Shown piece after piece: positions 9,780 through 18,299 of a DNA stretch of 64,000 nt. Numbering within the stretch: the first letter of the stretch is position 1; each line of letters begins with the position of its first letter. Origin of the DNA: Symbiodinium natans (Eukaryota > Sar > Dinophyceae > Suessiales > Symbiodiniaceae); the NCBI GenBank assembly GCA_905221605.1, contig CAJNDS010002523.1, positions 674,001-738,000 of the forward strand. The letters are read 5' to 3'. The notes beneath the pieces are model-generated. The model ran no database searches and had not been told where the DNA came from. It saw only the letters and a program-made list of their open reading frames with translations. The position numbers and the translations under genes are program-made.

Positions 9780-11560
9780 TCACACAAAATGATCCAGGCG
9801 GATGATCCGTCCTTTGATCCATTGCATTGCAAATTTATGGTTGTGGTCCATGGCTTGTCTCAAAGCCAGAGTGCCAGAGAATACTGTACCAACGTGAACT
9901 CTACAGGCCCCCGCGAACGCGGGACCGCAACACGAGCTCAGCTCTGCAAAAACTCTGGCAGGACGAGAAAAGCAGTGCTTGTTGCAGGTTTCTTACTGAC
10001 TTTATGTTTTCTGCACTGGTGTGTGGTCAGATTTTCAACCCCTTGCATGTTGCCATGTTGAGCTCCATGATCCAGGCACCGGAGTGACGCACAGGACGTC
10101 TGCAGGTGAACCCGAATGTAATCCCACCACAGCCAGAAGAAGGGTTGCCAAGTAGCGCTTGCCGCGACAGAAAACCACGGGAACAGCTGTTGCCAGCTCA
10201 GCCAAGAAAAAGTGTTCTGATGTTGGAAGATCAAGAAGCAAAGAGTTCTAAGCCGGAACGTAGTATAGACGTCGCAAGAAGCTTGAAGATGGAGATGGGC
10301 GCATGCGGCTGCGGGTGAAGAACGAAATCAAGGAGGAGATCTCACAGCGGCGAAGGACGATCCTCGATCCTCGTTTTTGGTTGCTTTGGCACCATGGTGC
10401 GGGCCTCACAGGTTTGGGAAGCACTGCGCAGTGAGAGCCGCCGTGTACACATATTTCTGGAACATGTTTAGGGAAGGGCTTAGCTCAGAAGTTCTGAAGG
10501 GTAATGTGCAGCGGAATGGACAGCGCTAAAGCCCAGGACAAATGCAGGTTCAATGCCAACAAATTGGGTTTGGGAAGGTGCGTATCATCCTCATCTTATG
10601 TGGCTTTGACAGCGAAAGCAGGGCCTCTTTTCAGACTGCTTTACGATATTCTTTCTCGGTGACAGAAGGTGCTCAACGTTTGTTCACTGAGCAGCTTGGC
10701 TTGGCCAAAGCTTTGTTAAGAGTCCCCTGCTGGTGTACTCACTGGGGTTTGACATAGGTATTGCAGCTCAGCGAGGATTGCGGACGATCCGATAGCTGCG
10801 AGAGAGAGGTATTGCAGATGCGAGCAAAGGTGTTTTGCGAATGAATCGTTTGGTGATTCTTTTATTGATGGTTCTCGGGATGCTAGACAGTGTTCAAGTA
10901 CGCTCTCCCCGGCTCTGACCATAGATTCGTGTCCGCATGGCTTGCAATGCGCAGAGCGCAAGAAGATGTTGAGGTCTGTGCGAAAAAGAAAAGTTCATTC
11001 TGACATATTCTGACCTTCGACCACGGTGGACATACTGCATTGGCAACATGAACGTTATCGTCGTCGTGAAAAACACAATTAGGCAAGAAAGGTTCTAAGC
11101 TGCTTGACCCGGCGAAAGTGAGTGCTGATCAGAGGGGTGAGGGTTTAGGGCTTAGGGCTGCTAGAGCTGTTAGAGCTTGGACTTGAGTGTAATTGGGGAC
11201 TCGCGCTCGCCCCAAACGACCAAACGTGCATCCCACGTTCTTGCTTCATGATACTTTGTTTCCAAAGGCTACGAGTCAGAAGTCCAGGGTATGTAACTAA
11301 ACAGGCCTCGGGGTCTTTTTGCAACATAGGGTTTGTACAAACAAAGCTGTTCACTTTGCAGCAACCGTTCTCCCCAACAAGCGTTTTTCTGTGAAGGAGG
11401 TCTCCAAAGACAGGTCCGCCGCACACGTGTGAAACGAGGGGGTTCGACATAAGCCACTCACCTGTGCATTTAAAAGAGGAGGCGGGGAACACCGCGATCT
11501 TCCTTTACACAATACTCTTGAAAGTTTCCACATGCCTGGCACTGCGTGCATCTGCCCTTT
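9780..11560. other. spacer with one weak exon-like segment (10272-10376)
   Basis: Most of this stretch shows nothing recognisable. At about 10272-10376 one plus frame reads KKLEDGDGRMRLRVKNEIKE followed by EISQRRRTILDPR, a charged, helix-like peptide with good coding character. It could be a further exon of the calpain gene, if the stop at 9777 is not real, or part of another gene. A short TTTAGGG-like patch occurs at about 11142-11158. Confidence 0.25.
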
Positions 11561-11732
11561 TCAAGTCGAGGCTTCGGGCGACGACAAACCTGGCAAACAC
11601 GCGACGTTTTGGCCGTCGAGCAAAGAGGTGCCAAGCACTGTGTTGTTGTTCCTGTCGCTGTTTGCACTTGAAGCTTTGCCCGGTCGGCCAAGCTCTGAAC
11701 CACAAAGCCCCACTGGCATGGCAAGGTTCCTC

Positions 11733-12150
11733 CAGTTTCTCCACATCAAGCGCCAGCAGACTTTGGAGGCGGGAGGAGATGTTCAGGAGTGGAATTTTCC
11801 ATGCGCGGACAACAGCCTCAATTCGAGTGTCCTCTTTCAGAATGCCTCCCCTTTTACACTTGCTGTTACAACTGAGCCTAAGCTTTATGGGTTTGACTCG
11901 TTTGACCGACTGCTGATGAAGTAGCCATCAGGCCGGCGAGGCTTGGAGTGGTAGCCTAAGCTTGTGCGCCAATGGACGTTTGTGGCCCCGAGCCGAGGGC
12001 ACGGCACTTGCCTGGAATCTCAGGTCTTTGCCAGCTGCTATCAGCGCCGAACTTTCTCCGAGCGTGCCTCACCTGCTCTCAGTAGGCCACTGTGCTCGAC
12101 AAATAGCTCAAGCAGGAACACACCCGACCGCAGCCGCAAAAGCGGCAGGT
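11733..12150 (+). repeat. upstream copy of a diverged direct duplication
   Basis: This segment is repeated in the same orientation about 1.04 kb downstream. The most conserved block is the 12049-12089 sequence ACTTTCTCCGAGCGTGCCTC and what follows. A second block, GATGTTCAGGAGTGGAA, is at 11778. The two copies drift apart between these blocks. Open frames in it share residues with the second copy (SLPAAxxAELSPSVPHLLSV), so it may be a decayed gene segment. Confidence 0.7.
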
Positions 12151-12327
12151 ATAGTGAGGGCCAGATTGTGAAGTTGTGCTCCATATTGTGCAGTTGGGCC
12201 TTAACTGCGCGTTCGACGACTACTTAGTCTGGAGACAATAGGTTAGAGCCTTGTCCAAGCAGCATTAACGTTTATGGAGAGGATGAACTGCTCAACTACG
12301 TCAGTACTGAGATTTTGAAAAGAAAAG

Positions 12328-12540
12328 TTGGGCGGCAAGACCTATAACCCTAAAACGGAGATGTTGGGTGACACGCCCTAACCCCAAAAGGAGATGTTGG
12401 GGGTGCCTGGGCTGCAAGCCCTAAACCCTGCAAGGAGATATTGGGTGGCAAGCCCCTTTTTTAACCCAAAAAGCACTAGTAGATGAGAAGCAGGTGTTGG
12501 GTGGTAAACCCCCCAAGCGATGTTGGCGGGAAGGGACCAA
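12328..12540 (+). repeat. irregular tandem repeat containing telomere-like words
   Basis: Six imperfect units begin with GTTGGG or a close variant, near 12328, 12363, 12396, 12440, 12496 and 12522. The fuller ones read roughly GTTGGG-TGGCAAGCCCTAAACCC-AAAAGGAGAT. Spacing varies from about 26 to 55 bp. The unit embeds a CCCTAAA word, linking it to the telomere-like material further downstream. Confidence 0.65.
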
Positions 12541-12762
12541 GTGAACCCAAAAACATATGGGCAAGTGATCCGGTGCCGTGAACCACTAGGAAGGTGCCAA
12601 ATGAGTTTCCACCCTTCCGGCCACTGGCTCCCATGCTCCTTGTTGGTCGAGGTTCGGAGTGATGGCATGGGTCGCCGACGCAATGCAGTTTACGCACAAA
12701 AGGCGCTGCGGCGCTGTGTGCTCCGCTGTTGCCGACTTCTGCTCGTTTGAATTGGCATTGGC

Positions 12763-13180
12763 AGAATCTTCTGGTCGCCAGGAGCCTCCTGTTGTTGAAG
12801 GCCAGATGCGGGCTGAGATGTTCACGAGTGGAAGGTTCCATGAGCGGACGTAAGCCCAGTCGGAAGCCTCTGAGTCATGAATATCGATGGCCCAATGCTT
12901 GAAGCATTTTTGTCAAGCTTGTGGTTTTTCCTTCTCCAACATTCGCCCCTCTCCCTGCTGGTTCCCATTGAGGCCGGCGAACCACGACCACGACATTCGT
13001 GGAGTGGTAGCCTTAGCTTGTGTGTGCTAATGGGCGTTTGCCGACGGCTTCTTGCTTGCAACCTCAGGTCTTTGCCAGCTGCACTCGATGCCGAACTTTC
13101 TCCGAGCGTGCCTCACCTGCTCTCAGTAGGCCGCAATACTCGACAAAACATACACCCCACCGGAGCCGTAATAGCAGCAA
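12763..13180 (+). repeat. downstream copy of the diverged direct duplication
   Basis: This is the second copy of the 11.7-12.15 kb segment. GATGTTCACGAGTGGAA at 12817 and ACTTTCTCCGAGCGTGCCTC at 13095 correspond to 11778 and 12051. The offset grows from 1039 to 1044 bp across the copy, showing a few small insertions or deletions. Just downstream are a G homopolymer (about 13263-13278), telomere-like words (about 13315-13337) and a short GA repeat (13380-13396). Confidence 0.7.
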
Positions 13181-13689
13181 CAACACAAGTAATCGCATCC
13201 CCCAATTTTTAAACGTGGGGCTCCCCCCCCGCAATAGAAACTCGAAATGCGTTATTAATATTAGGGGGGGGGGGGGGGCGTCTTTATCCAAATGTCATGT
13301 TTGGGGTCCAAAGGGTTTAGGGTCTAGGGTTCAGGGTTGGAGAGTTTCAGTAATTCATGACTTTAACCCTGAGAGCGTAGAGAGAGAGAGAGAGAGCTCC
13401 ACTCAGGCAGCACAGCAAGGCTCCTTCAGGATGTTGGTTGCTTTAAGGCTTTTGGGAGCCCTGAATCCCCCCCAAATTCGGAATGGGGTTGCAGGGACAC
13501 CGCGGCCTTAAATCATAGGAGGATCCACCGCCTAGGCAACTAGGGCCAATAGAGGTCGCGAGATTTCCCTTTCCAGGCCAAAAAGCAATAAATGGGGTTC
13601 GTTTCTCCTCGGAGCCCTGGTAGGAGTATTAAAAGGTGGGGGCACTTGAAACTCTAAAGGATCTCCTTCGGTCCGAGCGTGTGACACTT

Positions 13690-13961
13690 CTGGAAAGGAT
13701 CAGCTGCTCAACTGCTTGAGATTCTGGAATGGGGCTGTGGAGTATGTTCCGGAGCAGCTGCGTGGCGATAGGGATGCAGTGCTTGCTGCAGTAGAGGAAG
13801 ACGGGATGGTCTTGAAGCTTGCTGCAACGGAGCTGAAGAATGACAAGGTCGTCGTGATGGCTGCGGTGAAGCAGAACTGCCAGGCTGCGCAGTTTGCGGC
13901 TGAGAAGTTGCAGGAGGATGGCGAGATTTTGTTGGAGATTGTTGCTTGGCTGCCATGTTGA
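13690..13961 (+). CDS. DUF4116-repeat protein, block 1
   Basis: The open frame carries about three 24-residue repeats of the DUF4116 kind: VEYVPEQLRGDRDAVLAAV, MVLKLAATELKNDKVVVMAA and QAAQFAAEKLQEDGEILLEI. No ATG lies at the expected start, so the coding part probably begins at a splice acceptor or uses an upstream exon. The frame closes at TGA 13959-13961. It is the first of four related blocks on the same strand, and the repeat count differs among them. DUF4116 has no established biochemical role. The repeats look like alternating helix and strand units suited to binding. The most likely reading is one member of a small tandem family; a short pseudogene is the alternative. Confidence 0.65.
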
Positions 13962-14167
13962 CCAGTGCAAAGCAGTGTTTTACGTGGTGTTTCCAAGAGG
14001 AGATAGCATGATTGGCATGGCATTGGCAGGGCGCAGCAGTGCTACTGTGACTGTATGAGGAACGCTCAAGCTGGGTGAAGAGAACGAAGCTTTGCTGCTC
14101 TTGGAGGTTTTGTTTTTGCAATACTGGCTTGAAACAAGCAGGCTCTAATGAGACTATAAGGAAGGAT

Positions 14168-14512
14168 ATGGGCTTCCAGTTGAAGTTTGCTCCAGAGTAC
14201 CTGCGCAACGACAAGGAGGTCGTGCTTGCTGCCGTAAGCGGTTGCGGTGCAGCCTTGGAGTTCGCGTCGGCAGAGCTGCAGACTGACTCAGAGGTTGTCT
14301 TGACTGCAGTGACGAACGATGGAATGGTCTTGAAGCTTGCGCCTGAAGCAATGAAGTGCGACAAGAAAGTCGTCGTGGCTGCTGTGACGCAGAGTTGTAA
14401 AGCCGTCCAGTTTGCGTCCCAGGAGCTTCAGGAGGACGAAGATGTGTTGAAAGCGATGGCACCACGTGTGGCTGCGTTGAATTATTACCCGGCGTTTGCA
14501 ACATACCTTTGA
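14168..14512 (+). CDS. DUF4116-repeat protein, block 2
   Basis: An ATG at 14168 opens MGFQLKFAPEYLRNDKEVVL, followed by AALEFASAELQTDSEVVLTA, MVLKLAPEAMKCDKKVVVAA and KAVQFASQELQEDEDVLKAM: four DUF4116-type repeats. The frame is open further upstream to about 14075, so the ATG may not be the true start. Stop at 14510-14512. The closing cap LQEDEDVLKAM matches the ends of the other blocks (LQEDGEILLEI, IQDDEQVAKAA, LQDDEDLEKQI), which argues for four separate paralogous genes and against exons of one gene. Function is unknown. Confidence 0.68.
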   Translation: MGFQLKFAPEYLRNDKEVVLAAVSGCGAALEFASAELQTDSEVVLTAVTNDGMVLKLAPEAMKCDKKVVVAAVTQSCKAVQFASQELQEDEDVLKAMAPRVAALNYYPAFATYL

Positions 14513-14793
14513 CTCCACGCTTGACAGCCCGGTTTGATAGCCCGAGCATAGTGAACCGAAGCTCAAGCTAGGTCCTGACATTCTGGCATTCTTGGTTCAA
14601 GTCGCATAGCTTTGTGCTGGATGGTCAACACATATTGTCCTGGCTACCCTTTACCTGGCCCTCATGACCGTTGGGACTAGGGCGCTGCGCAGTATTGCAC
14701 GGCATAAAGCTCACGAGTGCTCACGTGCTTTACGCCCTTTATGACCCATTATGGTCTCCCAGAACACAGTTGAAGTGTGCTTGACTTGGGGCA

Positions 14794-15405
14794 GGTTTTG
14801 CATGTCCATATTCGGTGTCTGAGGCAGATGATGAAAAGCAGCGATGGCTGAAAAGACTGCAAAAACGTTATTTTGATTTACAAGAAGCACCGGAGCACCT
14901 GCGCCGCGACAAGGGCTTCGTGCTTGCTGCCATTGGGCACGCTGGTGCAGCCTTTCGATTTGCCCCGCCTGAGCTCCAAGCTGACCGGCAGGCGGTCCTT
15001 TCCGCAGTAAGACAGAATGGAATGGTGTTGGAGTTTGTGTCTGAGACGATGAAGGACGACGAGACTGTGCTCACTGCAGTACGACAGAATGGCATGGCCT
15101 TGCAGTTCTCAGGTGCGACGATGAAGGGCAAGAAGAAAGTTGTGCTGACCGCAGTAAGGCAGAATGGATTGGCTTTGGAGTTTGCTTCTGAGACGATGAA
15201 GAATGATGATGAAGCTGTGCGGACTGCTGTGCAACAGAATGGCTTGGCCTTGGAGTTCTCGGGTGGCAGGATGAGGGGCAACAAGGAGGTCGTCATGGTT
15301 GCAGTCAGACAAAACAGCCAGTCCCTGTGCTTCTCATCTCAGGACATTCAAGATGATGAGCAAGTCGCTAAAGCAGCAGAAGAGAACCAGGATGGAATGG
15401 CCTGA
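14794..15405 (+). CDS. DUF4116-repeat protein, block 3 (seven repeats)
   Basis: The longest block has seven repeats of about 24 residues, among them YFDLQEAPEHLRRDKGFVLA, AAFRFAPPELQADRQAVLSA, MVLEFVSETMKDDETVLTAV, MALQFSGATMKGKKKVVLTA, LALEFASETMKNDDEAVRTA and LALEFSGGRMRGNKEVVMVA. Stop at 15403-15405. There is no in-frame ATG upstream of the domain. The frame is open back to 14785 and a good acceptor (GGGGCAG) ends at about 14794, so a first exon probably supplies the start. Middle repeats are very alike at DNA level (AGACAGAATGG recurs), suggesting recent internal expansion. Function is unknown. Confidence 0.7.
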   Translation, partial: GFACPYSVSEADDEKQRWLKRLQKRYFDLQEAPEHLRRDKGFVLAAIGHAGAAFRFAPPELQADRQAVLSAVRQNGMVLEFVSETMKDDETVLTAVRQNGMALQFSGATMKGKKKVVLTAVRQNGLALEFASETMKNDDEAVRTAVQQNGLALEFSGGRMRGNKEVVMVAVRQNSQSLCFSSQDIQDDEQVAKAAEENQDGMA

Positions 15406-15481
15406 AATTTTGGAGCAAATTGAGGGTTAGTGATAGCGATAGCTGTTGGTGCTGGTCAAGGGTCATTCGCCTGGTGACCTG

Positions 15482-15515
15482 GCGTGTGTGTGTCTGTGTG
15501 TGTGTGTGTGTGCCC

Positions 15516-15553
<38 letters not shown>

Positions 15554-15586
15554 TTCTTCCCCCCCTTCCCTACATCCATTGCTTGC

Positions 15587-15628
<42 letters not shown>
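15482..15628. repeat. compound microsatellite: GT, poly-C and GAT runs
   Basis: A GT run (about 15484-15512) is followed by a C homopolymer of more than 30 bases (about 15517-15552) and a perfect GAT run of about 14 units (15587-15628). It lies between DUF4116 blocks 3 and 4. Apparent poly-Pro, poly-Asp or poly-His frames are artefacts. Homopolymer length is likely to be poorly determined. Confidence 0.9.
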
Positions 15629-15691
15629 CACCACATGCCACATTCCCCATGGTAGGACAGACCAGGGTCTCTTGTCCAGGCCAAAGCTGAG

Positions 15692-16300
15692 ATGGAAAAG
15701 TGGCTACGCAAGGCATCGAGCTGCGTGGAAGTCCTTGAAAAGGCCCCGGACCATATAAAGGGGAACCCGGATTTCGTCGTGTCAGCTATGGTGCGCAGCT
15801 GCAATGCCTGGAAATTCGCTTCCAAAATCCTGTGGACCAACAAGGATGTTGTGCTAGCCGTGGTGAAGCAGAAAGGGGAGGCCCTGAAGCATGCATCCGA
15901 AGAGCTGAAGAACGACCCGGAGGTGGTCATGACAGCGTTGAAAGAGAACGGCTGCGCTTATCAGTTTGCTTCTGCCCGGCTCAAGCAAGACAGGCGCTTC
16001 TTGCTTCAGTCTGTGAAGGCCACAAAAGCCTCATGGCTGGTGAAGTTTTGTTCCAAGGAGCTGCAGGATGACGAAGATCTGGAGAAGCAGATCCTCCAAG
16101 CAACGGGAAGTGGCTTGATCTTCACGTACTATCACAGCCACAACGGCTTTTATCAGTTGGGATCCGAGTTCCTCGCATGTATGGCTTCAGTGCCGGGAGG
16201 TCCAGCGTATGACAATGTCATGGAAGAACTAAAGAAGCGAGCAAAAGAACAAGAGAGCTGCACCTCGGCCTCAGCAGATGGGGCGCTGCAGCTTACATGA
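15692..16300 (+). CDS. DUF4116-repeat protein, block 4 (202 aa)
   Basis: A complete frame from ATG 15692 to TGA 16298-16300. It has four to five DUF4116-type repeats: CVEVLEKAPDHIKGNPDFVV, AWKFASKILWTNKDVVLAVV, ALKHASEELKNDPEVVMTAL and AYQFASARLKQDRRFLLQSV, then the family cap FCSKELQDDEDLEKQILQ. A unique tail of about 70 residues follows (YYHSHNGFYQLGSEFLACMA, then a Lys/Glu-rich helix MEELKKRAKEQE and a Ser/Ala tail). It is the most diverged copy of the array and the only one with both a clear ATG and an extra C-terminal domain. No membrane segment or signal is seen. Function is unknown. Confidence 0.75.
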   Translation: MEKWLRKASSCVEVLEKAPDHIKGNPDFVVSAMVRSCNAWKFASKILWTNKDVVLAVVKQKGEALKHASEELKNDPEVVMTALKENGCAYQFASARLKQDRRFLLQSVKATKASWLVKFCSKELQDDEDLEKQILQATGSGLIFTYYHSHNGFYQLGSEFLACMASVPGGPAYDNVMEELKKRAKEQESCTSASADGALQLT

Positions 16301-16639
16301 ATGGTTGCTGGGCTATCCAAGCAGGTCCCATGATTGGAAGTGATCGTTTTTGAAACCAGGGCCTCATCGACAGTACAAAGAACATGTGCCAAATTCTATT
16401 CGACAAATCAAAGAGACTTGTCAAAACCCAGACGTTTTGGCGATTTTGCCAAGACATGGATGCCCAAGAGCGTCCGGCAGCGAATGGTTTTGTGATGCAG
16501 AAGATTTTGTGATGCAGTGGTGCAGCTACGATTGGGGATGGGAACATGGAAATGTTGCGAAGGCATTGGGGAGGGCCTGGGTTGGAGTCTTGAAAACATG
16601 AAGCGAGAACAGCAGGCACGAAAGTCCGGCAAGAGCCCC

Positions 16640-16870
16640 GATTCACTCTATTACACGCGATATTCTGCTGCGATTCCTTTTCTTAATTTTGCTCGATTCA
16701 CGCTACTAGCATTGCCAGATTCGCTCTGCCCCGCGACTCTTTCTACTCGTATGTCCTCGATTCACTCTACCACGCAATGCATTCTACTGCGGTTCATTCT
16801 ACCGCGTGATCATCGCGATCCATTCTACTGTGGTTCATTCTACTGTCTTGTCCGATTCACCCTGCCACGT
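16640..16870 (+). repeat. degenerate array, left arm (GATTCAYTCTAC orientation)
   Basis: About ten imperfect copies of a roughly 20-bp unit, consensus near GCGATTCATTCTACNNCG, are spaced irregularly, for example GATTCACTCTACCACG and GGTTCATTCTACCGCG. The reverse-complement motif recurs at 17515-17710, so the two arrays form an inverted pair around about 0.65 kb of spacer. Confidence 0.65.
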
Positions 16871-17514
16871 TTCTATGCTTATTGCCCGATTCATAATCAA
16901 TGCCCCCGTCCCCCTCATCTCATTGCTGGGTTTGCAGCATCCATGCTCGGCGGAGAATTACAGACTTGTGACGTTTCGTCTGCCTTGGGTTAGTCAAGCT
17001 GCAACTCCTTTGTCCTGCGCTTCCCCTTTTGAGGATGGAGAGGCCCTTTTGATCACGCACGAATCAGTCCACAAGGGCTTGGGCTTCAACGAGTCTTTCG
17101 AGTCTGTTGGCTTGGCACCCTTAAGAAGTAGGAGTGGACGTGCACTTTGATCTCTGTGCTGTGTTGGTGCGGGAGTTGACGACGTCCCTCACAAAACCAG
17201 CTGTGAAGCACAATGAAATGAAAGCCTCAAGCTAGAAGCTCCACACACAACTGTTTGGAAGCTTGAATTTACAGCTAGCTCCGCACAGTTTTGGGAAACA
17301 TCGGATTAGCAGCCAACTAGAAGCTCCATGCGCAACTTTTGGGGTGCGGGGGAATTCGGGGTCGGAGAGGGGTGAGGGTGGGGAGGGCGGGGAGGAGAAG
17401 AGGGTTCGGGGGGAGGAGATGGAACCGATCAATGGAGGGGGGCAGCGGAAGGGAGGTTGGGAGCATTTTCCAAGTCATGATTTTTGGAGAGCAAACCTGT
17501 TCAATGTCTATGCT

Positions 17515-17710
17515 TTCTGTAGAATGAATCCGCGTTATCTGGTTGAAGGAATCCATGGGAAGGAATCCGCCGCTGAGAGTAGAATGAATGCCTGGCATTC
17601 GGTATATGACTCGGCGTTTTCTGGTAGAATGTGTTGTTAGAGTGAATTCATTTTTTTTGTAAATTGAATCCGCGTTTGCAAGTAGAATGACTCCGTCGTT
17701 TGACTAGAAG
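17515..17710 (-). repeat. degenerate array, right arm (GTAGAATGAATC orientation)
   Basis: Copies of GTAGAATGAATCCGCG, AGAATGAATGCC, TTGAATCCGCGTTTGC and GTAGAATGACTCCG are the reverse complement of the 16.64-16.87 kb array. The spacer between the arms also has a direct repeat, TAGAAGCTCCAYRCRCAACT, at about 17233 and 17319. Confidence 0.65.
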
Positions 17711-17846
17711 GAATCTGCGCACTGACCGAAAGTCTGCAGGTGCAAAGACGCCAATGGCCTGAATGAGTGCAGCAGGGTGGGAGGGGTAGCAAACACTGGA
17801 GACCTTTCAATTCAACCTTCGACCTCGGAATATATGTGTCATCTCT

Positions 17847-18119
17847 TTGGTGGAGGCTCGCCTAAATACAGCGGGAGGAGGGGCGACATTAGGATGCAAG
17901 CCCCGAACGCGCCTCGTTAAGCTCTTGGGTGCTGAGGCACAGCGACTGTCTGGTTTGCAGATGAGCCCGTCTTCGGCTTCAGCGCCGATGATGGAAGGTG
18001 GCTTCATACCGCAGAGGAGTGTGGTCGAGATGATGTGCCAGTACCATCCCCGCAAAATCGGGATGCGATGCTGGGTTCTTGTTAAGGACACCAAAAGAGG
18101 TTCCCATAAGGTTGTATAG
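17847..18119 (+). CDS. unassigned open frame, doubtful
   Basis: A 90-codon frame (GTLGCKPRTRL-type start region, then MEGGFIPQRSVVEMMCQYHP) is followed after about 45 bp by a segment reading VYVPEQEPRMWNTLVES, which could be a second exon behind a TTTCAG acceptor. A second plus frame through the same bases also reads plausibly (DEPVFGFSADDGRWLHTAEE). I recognise no family. It may be an exon of an unknown gene. Confidence 0.2.
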   Translation: MVEARLNTAGGGATLGCKPRTRLVKLLGAEAQRLSGLQMSPSSASAPMMEGGFIPQRSVVEMMCQYHPRKIGMRCWVLVKDTKRGSHKVV

Positions 18120-18299
18120 TAAATATTGTCTTGCCCTTGTTATGTTACTTTCAGGTTTATGTTCCTGAACAAGAACCCAGGATGTGGAACACCTTGGTGG
18201 AATCCAGATCTGAGAAGCTGGAACTTGCTGTCGGCACCCGCTATAAGTGCTCCCCGGTTTGAACATGTAGGGTTTAGGGCAAGTTTAGGGTTCTTTGAC

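Noticed and set aside
13708-15296. Long minus-strand frames opposite the DUF4116 blocks
   Set aside because: They are shadow frames caused by codon bias of the real plus-strand repeats (Ser/Thr/Ala-rich antisense).
15368-15930. His/Gly-rich minus-strand protein of 155 codons
   Set aside because: It arises from the GAT, poly-C and GT microsatellite and overlaps a better-supported DUF4116 gene on the other strand.
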